From: Anaerolineales bacterium
GTDB taxonomy: Bacteria; Chloroflexota; Anaerolineae; Anaerolineales; E44-bin32
Direction of reading: 5' to 3'
Assembly (NCBI GenBank): GCA_030642885.1
Contig: DAOWMX010000071.1
Span: 1-9,025, forward strand
Length of the DNA: 9,025 nucleotides
The first letter of the stretch is position 1. Every line of letters starts with the position of its first letter. Made by a program: the position numbers and the translations under genes. The notes beneath the pieces are model-generated. The model searched no databases, was not told where the DNA came from, and was given only the letters and a program-made list of their open reading frames with translations. Below are positions 5,546 to 9,025 of the stretch, piece by piece.

Positions 5546-6587
5546 GGCAGGGGACAAACAAGTGAAACCCAAGGTCCCGAATGAAATCGGCCTGATTAAA
5601 GCAGATTATCGCGGCAGGCCATCAACGCTCTGCCAGGGGTGTGGACATAATTCAATCTCCAGTCAGATTGTTGCCGCCCTTTATGAACTATCCATCCCGC
5701 CAGAGCGGATTATCAAGATGTCAGGGATTGGCTGCTCTAGCAAGAGCCCAACGTATATTCTCAGCAGGTCATTTGGATTTAACTCCCTCCACGGCCGTAT
5801 GCCGACTGTCACGACCGGTGCGGTGATGGTCAACCATTCCTTGAAAGCGATCGGCATCTCTGGGGATGGGGATACTGCCAGCATCGGTTTTAGCCATTTC
5901 AAGAACGTCGTGAGACGAAATGTGCCGATGGTTTACATTGTTGAAAATAACGGTGTGTACGGACTGACAAAAGGACAGTTCTCTGCGACCGCAGATAAGG
6001 GGTTGGAGTTAAAGGGGGTCGGGGTCAATCCATTCATGCCGATCGACATTTGCATGGAAGCGTTGATCTCGGGAGCGGGGTTCGTGGCCCGTTCTTTTGC
6101 CGGGGATCCCCATCAGGTTAAGGAATTATTGAAGGCGGCTATTCACTTCCAGGGCACCGCAGTCTTGGATATTATCAGCCCATGTGTAACATTTGATAAC
6201 CGTGAGGGGTCCTCGAAAAGTTATCGCTGGGGAAGGTCACGTAAAGAGCCGCTGCACGACATCACCTGGGTTCCGAGGCGTGAGGAGATCCAGGTCGAAC
6301 TACAACCCGGTGAGGTTCTTGACGTGGCGATGCATGATGGTTCCCATATTAAATTTAAGAAGCTGGCACACGACTACGATCCCACCGATCGAATGTCGGC
6401 TTTGAAATTGCTTGAAGAATCTTGCAACCGCGGGGTACTCGTCACCGGTTTGCTTTACATCAATGAAGAAACGCCGCCTCTCGATGAGACGGAGAATCTC
6501 GTCGATCTGCCGCTAGTACAGCTTTCAGAGGATGCTCTCCGCCCATCGAAAGAAACGCTGGATGCTTTCATCGAGAGATATCGATAG
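5535..6587 (+). CDS. korB: 2-oxoacid:ferredoxin oxidoreductase, beta subunit
   Basis: The thiamine-diphosphate and iron-sulfur subunit of the KorAB enzyme, 350 residues from the chosen ATG. The expected cluster cysteines are visible: C33 and C36 in LCQGCGHN, C67 in GIGCSSK and C217 in SPCVTFDN, enough for one [4Fe-4S] cluster. The thiamine-diphosphate/Mg site is the GDGD at 110-113 leading to NN at 138-139 and GVYGLTKGQ (140-148). The C-terminal part, with VPRREE, a PGEV segment, MHDGSHIKFKKL and DYDPTDR, matches the longer actinobacterial/chloroflexotal KorB. There is no ferredoxin domain, so electrons go to a separate ferredoxin not encoded here. The start at 5535 has GAGGGAGGG just upstream, inside the end of korA; ATG 5532 and TTG 5514 are alternatives. 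The overlap indicates co-translation and a one-to-one ratio. Confidence 0.94.
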   Translation: MDNKAGDKQVKPKVPNEIGLIKADYRGRPSTLCQGCGHNSISSQIVAALYELSIPPERIIKMSGIGCSSKSPTYILSRSFGFNSLHGRMPTVTTGAVMVNHSLKAIGISGDGDTASIGFSHFKNVVRRNVPMVYIVENNGVYGLTKGQFSATADKGLELKGVGVNPFMPIDICMEALISGAGFVARSFAGDPHQVKELLKAAIHFQGTAVLDIISPCVTFDNREGSSKSYRWGRSRKEPLHDITWVPRREEIQVELQPGEVLDVAMHDGSHIKFKKLAHDYDPTDRMSALKLLEESCNRGVLVTGLLYINEETPPLDETENLVDLPLVQLSEDALRPSKETLDAFIERYR

Positions 6588-6618
6588 AGTACTGAACGAT
6601 AAACTACAGCGATTGAAC

Positions 6619-6642
6619 GAGGCTGACCAGGAGGTCGGCCTC
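6619..6642. repeat. Hairpin downstream of korB
   Basis: GAGGCTGACC (6619-6628) and GGTCGGCCTC (6633-6642) pair over ten positions, one G-U, around an AGGA loop. It is 31 bases past the korB stop. What follows, TACGCTTAAG, has no U-tract, so it may protect the 3' end or act as a weak or Rho-assisted stop rather than a classic terminator. The CTCTACG edge recalls the end of the palindrome at 28-55. Confidence 0.55.
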
Positions 6643-6663
6643 TACGCTTAAGTGGCAATCAGG

Positions 6664-6681
6664 AGCGCATCCATGGGTGCG
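6664..6681. repeat. Small GC-rich hairpin
   Basis: GCGCATC, loop CATG and GGTGCGC form a 7-bp stem with one G-U pair. A looser version (CGCAC, ACGG, GTGCG) is at 110-123. From memory, GCGCAnCC...GGTGCGC hairpins recur between genes in Chloroflexota; function unknown. Confidence 0.35.
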
Positions 6682-6710
6682 CCCGAAAAGGCGAAAGGTT
6701 GCTTCTCCTT

Positions 6711-6766
6711 GTCACTTCGAGCCTTTCGATTTCACTCAAGATAAACTCCGCGAGAAATCCCTGTGA
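6711..6766 (+). repeat. 56-base dispersed intergenic repeat, fullest copy
   Basis: The element runs from GTCACTTCGAGCC through TTTCACTCAAG to GAGAAATCCCTGTGA. Its ends GTCAC and GTGA are short inverted copies. The last 27 bases recur exactly, inverted, at 1468-1494, and the first part recurs with changes at 1771-1797. It has no coding capacity and lies about 150 bases before the EamA promoter. Confidence 0.7.
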
Positions 6767-6914
6767 TGTTTCTGGTGGGTGCTCCTCCTGTGAGGCGAGA
6801 GCCATCCTATGCCCGTTACGAAAAAGCCTTCATAAGCATCATAAACACCTATTACCAGGCTCATCTCCAGATGTAAACCAATCTATCCTTTCTGGCGTCA
6901 ACCCCACCAATTTG

Positions 6915-6920
6915 TATAAT
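6915..6920 (+). promoter_or_regulatory. -10 box of the EamA gene
   Basis: A perfect TATAAT stands 20 bases before the TTG start codon, giving a leader of about 13 bases. No good -35 hexamer lies 16-18 bases upstream (the region reads TCTGGCGT), so an activator or another sigma factor may be needed. The EamA ribosome site GAGAGGG (6927-6933) follows with a 6-base spacer. Confidence 0.5.
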
Positions 6921-6939
6921 CTAGCAGAGAGGGTATCCA

Positions 6940-7857
6940 TTGAGCGGTTTTGGCATTTTCGCGGGGCTTGCAGCTGCGAGCATCTGGGGCGGGATGTACG
7001 TTGTCAGTAAAGTCGTGCTGGAAGTTATTCCCCCTTTTACATTGCTCAGCTTGCGGCTTCTGCTTGGAATCATGAGCCTAGCCGTCTTTCTTCCTCGTCA
7101 GGGAGGCTTGAAATGGCCTCTAAAACGGCTTCTAGCGGCATTTCTGGCCGGATTCATAGGATATGGCATCTCATTAGGTCTTCAGTTTGTAGGCACGCAT
7201 CTGTCAACTGCTGCAAATGCCGCGCTCGTGACCTCGGCTTCACCGGCATTCATTCTGATCTTTGGCATCTGGATTCTTGGAGAAAAGGCCACATGGAGCA
7301 GGGTTGCGGCGTTGATTATTTCATCCGTGGGTGTCATTATTGTCATCGATCCAAGAAGTGTGTTCCTTGGAGGGGATCTTGCACTTGGTAATCTTGCCTT
7401 GCTTGGTGCAGCATTAACATGGGGGTTATATTCCGTACTGGTTAAAAAAGTTGGCGCTCAGATGACGATTGTCGCCGTAAGCTTCATCGCCTTCCTGGGT
7501 GGTTTGCCGGTGAGTTTACCGCTCTCGGCGTTTGAGATCAGGACTATTGGCATTGGGCAGATTACCCCTGGTGTCATCTTGGGAGTGTTGTATTTAGGGA
7601 TAATTTCAACTGGACTGGCTATGTACCTTTGGAATAAATCCCTGGACTTATTAGACGCAGGGTTGGTCTCCCTTTTATTTTTCACTCAACCGGTCGTAGG
7701 TGTGGGGCTGGGGACGATGCTTCTTGGCGAGGAACTCAATCTTGGTTTCTGGATCGGCGCATTGTTCATTGGCGGAGGGTTGCTCATAGCAGCTCGCGCA
7801 GAGCCGAAAATTTCAAACGGGGATTCTAGGGACGTGGAGCCTCTGAGGAGGGGTTAA
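6940..7857 (+). CDS. EamA/DMT-family transporter
   Basis: A 305-residue integral membrane protein of the drug/metabolite transporter superfamily with the usual two EamA repeats (about 3-137 and 150-288) and about ten helices. Seen in the sequence: the WGGMYVVSK motif in helix 1, the LRLLLG motif in helix 2, G114-E115 closing the first repeat (LGEKATWSRVAALIISSVGV) and the matching G263-E264 in the second (LGEELNLGFWIGALFIGGGL). Such proteins export or exchange metabolites, amino acids or drugs; the substrate cannot be predicted. The TTG start is supported by GAGAGGG six bases upstream and by helix 1 beginning at once; the next ATG, at residue 19, would cut that helix. Its stop directly abuts the ATG of the next gene, so the two probably form an operon. 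Confidence 0.9.
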   Translation: MSGFGIFAGLAAASIWGGMYVVSKVVLEVIPPFTLLSLRLLLGIMSLAVFLPRQGGLKWPLKRLLAAFLAGFIGYGISLGLQFVGTHLSTAANAALVTSASPAFILIFGIWILGEKATWSRVAALIISSVGVIIVIDPRSVFLGGDLALGNLALLGAALTWGLYSVLVKKVGAQMTIVAVSFIAFLGGLPVSLPLSAFEIRTIGIGQITPGVILGVLYLGIISTGLAMYLWNKSLDLLDAGLVSLLFFTQPVVGVGLGTMLLGEELNLGFWIGALFIGGGLLIAARAEPKISNGDSRDVEPLRRG

Positions 7858-9025
7858 ATGGCGGGAAGTAATGGATGTCTTAACAAAGGGATGAAGGTGC
7901 TCGCGATCGCGGTGGCGCTCATGTTCATCCTTGTGCTGCCGCTATCGCTGCTGGGGCGCGACCTGGCGAAGGTGATGTTCTCACCGGCGAGTGTTTCCGG
8001 GATTATGCGTAACCGACTGCTCGAATCGGGTTTTGTGAACAATATCGCTGCCGAGAGCTTCCTTTCGGAGCGATGGTTCAACGAAATGGATATGGGGGGT
8101 GGAGATCTGAAGCCGATGTTTCAATACCTATCAACGGCTGAGAGGGAGGAGATCCTCACGACTCTCATGCCGCCCGAGTGGGTGGACGCGCAACTGGATA
8201 ATGTTATCCACTCTTTCTTTGCCTGGGTAGAGAGCGACCAGCCTGAGCCGCGAGTCGCGGTTGACCTCATCCCTCTCAAAGAAGGTCTCCTTAAGGGAGG
8301 TTTACATCGGATTATTGATACGCTGATCGATTCCTGGCCAAGTTGTACGACGGACGAAATCGAGATCATGAGAGAGGAATTGATGCGGACGGGCGAGATA
8401 CCGATCGAGGTTTGCGAACCGCCCGAACCATATCGATCGCAAGTCCTTGATTTTGCCGTTGATGAATTGGGTTTTCTGATCCGTGGACAGCCCGATAAAA
8501 TCCCGCTCTTCGATTCATTGGATGCTTCACCAGCGGAGGTAACTGAGTTCAAAGAACAGTTCCAATTCTTGAGGTCTGTGATGATGTGGGGGTGGTTCTT
8601 GCCTGCGTCGTTGCTGGGTGTGATGATGATCTTGGTCATCCGCTCCATGCGTGATATCGGCCAGTGGTGGGGGATTCCACTGCTGATTGGTGGCCTGCTG
8701 TCGCTCGCGGTCATCGGGATTGTCACTGCGGGGCGAGCCGATCTTGTCCGTGACACACTTGCCGATTTCGCTTCGTTGGGGACACCATTCTATAGGGCGT
8801 TTGAGATTGTATTGCTGGGGATTCTGGTCGCCGCTATTCGTCTGGCGTTTTTCCATGCCTTTCTCATTACTGCCGCGGGTTTAGCGTTGTGGTTAATCAC
8901 ACGCAAATTGAGCAAGCGGGCGAAGCCGCAAAGTTTCCCCGAACCTGAGCTGAGTGACGTTGTTCCGACAGGGCAGATTTCTGGGATACCTGCGCCGCCT
9001 CCTGTGCCTCCGCTGGGGAGCGGAC
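7858..9025 (+). CDS. Uncharacterised multi-pass membrane protein (partial, runs off edge)
   Basis: The visible 389 residues are open at the window end, so the C-terminus is missing. The ATG follows the EamA stop with no gap and has AGGAGG six bases upstream, a strong start. Layout: one helix at about 13-32, a probably extracytoplasmic domain (about 33-239) of mainly helical, acidic character, then hydrophobic stretches at about 240-262, 272-293 and 315-346, a basic RKLSKRAK segment and a Pro-rich tail. The outer domain has a cysteine pair, C163 in DSWPSCT and C186 in EVCEPPEPY, preceded by VDLIPLKEGL. I recall proteins with this order of motifs from Anaerolineae, always annotated as hypothetical. 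No enzymatic motif is seen. The pairing with a transporter gene suggests co-expression but does not reveal its role. Confidence 0.82.
   Translation, partial: MAGSNGCLNKGMKVLAIAVALMFILVLPLSLLGRDLAKVMFSPASVSGIMRNRLLESGFVNNIAAESFLSERWFNEMDMGGGDLKPMFQYLSTAEREEILTTLMPPEWVDAQLDNVIHSFFAWVESDQPEPRVAVDLIPLKEGLLKGGLHRIIDTLIDSWPSCTTDEIEIMREELMRTGEIPIEVCEPPEPYRSQVLDFAVDELGFLIRGQPDKIPLFDSLDASPAEVTEFKEQFQFLRSVMMWGWFLPASLLGVMMILVIRSMRDIGQWWGIPLLIGGLLSLAVIGIVTAGRADLVRDTLADFASLGTPFYRAFEIVLLGILVAAIRLAFFHAFLITAAGLALWLITRKLSKRAKPQSFPEPELSDVVPTGQISGIPAPPPVPPLGSG

Larger units (their letters stand above)
6588..6939. other. Intergenic region between korB and the EamA gene
   Basis: This 352-base gap holds no supported gene. 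It contains a 10-bp hairpin shortly after korB, a second smaller hairpin, a 56-base dispersed repeat and the TATAAT box of the next gene. Sequence from 6767 to 6910 shows nothing I recognise. Neither hairpin is followed by a T-run, so no confident intrinsic terminator for korAB is seen. Confidence 0.7.

Noticed and set aside
6619..6681. The two hairpins after korB as an intrinsic terminator
   Set aside because: Neither is followed by a T-run on the plus strand, so they are listed as hairpins or repeats only.
6767..6910. Possible tRNA or small RNA before the EamA gene
   Set aside because: No cloverleaf, TTCGA-type T-loop in a suitable place, or stable extended fold could be traced by eye.
8121..8756. 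211-codon minus-strand frame antisense to the last gene
   Set aside because: The plus strand carries a coherent membrane protein with an ideal ribosome site; the antisense product is Ser/Arg/Thr-rich with no domain, typical of a shadow frame.

Overview
The window looks like a chromosomal segment of a Chloroflexota bacterium, most likely of the Anaerolineae type. This is inferred from gene content and style, not from a marker gene. The signs are a zinc-ribbon/LysM protein with long Thr-Pro linkers, an actinobacterial/chloroflexotal-type two-subunit 2-oxoacid:ferredoxin oxidoreductase, a membrane protein of a kind I recall mainly from this phylum, and intergenic DNA full of short palindromic repeats. 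I see no rRNA, tRNA, CRISPR array, transposase or phage gene.

Left part (1-3130), minus strand. A membrane-anchored LysM protein (197-1339) has its own extended -10 promoter and a strong downstream hairpin terminator. About 580 bases of repeat-rich non-coding DNA follow. Next is a two-gene operon, read right to left: a SanA/YdcF-type DUF218 membrane protein, then an HD-domain phosphohydrolase one base after its stop.

Centre (3131-6587), plus strand. The divergent intergenic region holds a likely decayed winged-helix regulator, with a promoter-like sequence in front and an in-frame stop in the middle. It is followed by korA (gamma and alpha domains fused) and korB, which overlap by 11 bases. 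Together they encode a thiamine-diphosphate, iron-sulfur 2-oxoacid:ferredoxin oxidoreductase, probably acting on 2-oxoglutarate. This is the only clear central-metabolism function in the window.

Right part (6588-9025), plus strand. A 350-base gap carries two hairpins and a 56-base dispersed repeat whose halves also occur at 1468-1494 and 1771-1797. Then comes an EamA/DMT transporter with a TTG start and a TATAAT box. Directly abutting its stop is an uncharacterised multi-pass membrane protein that runs off the window edge.

I did not find a convincing new multi-gene system. The points most worth checking are the regulator remnant, the family of dispersed palindromic repeats, the uncharacterised membrane protein with its extracytoplasmic cysteine pair, and a hairpin at the korA ribosome binding site.
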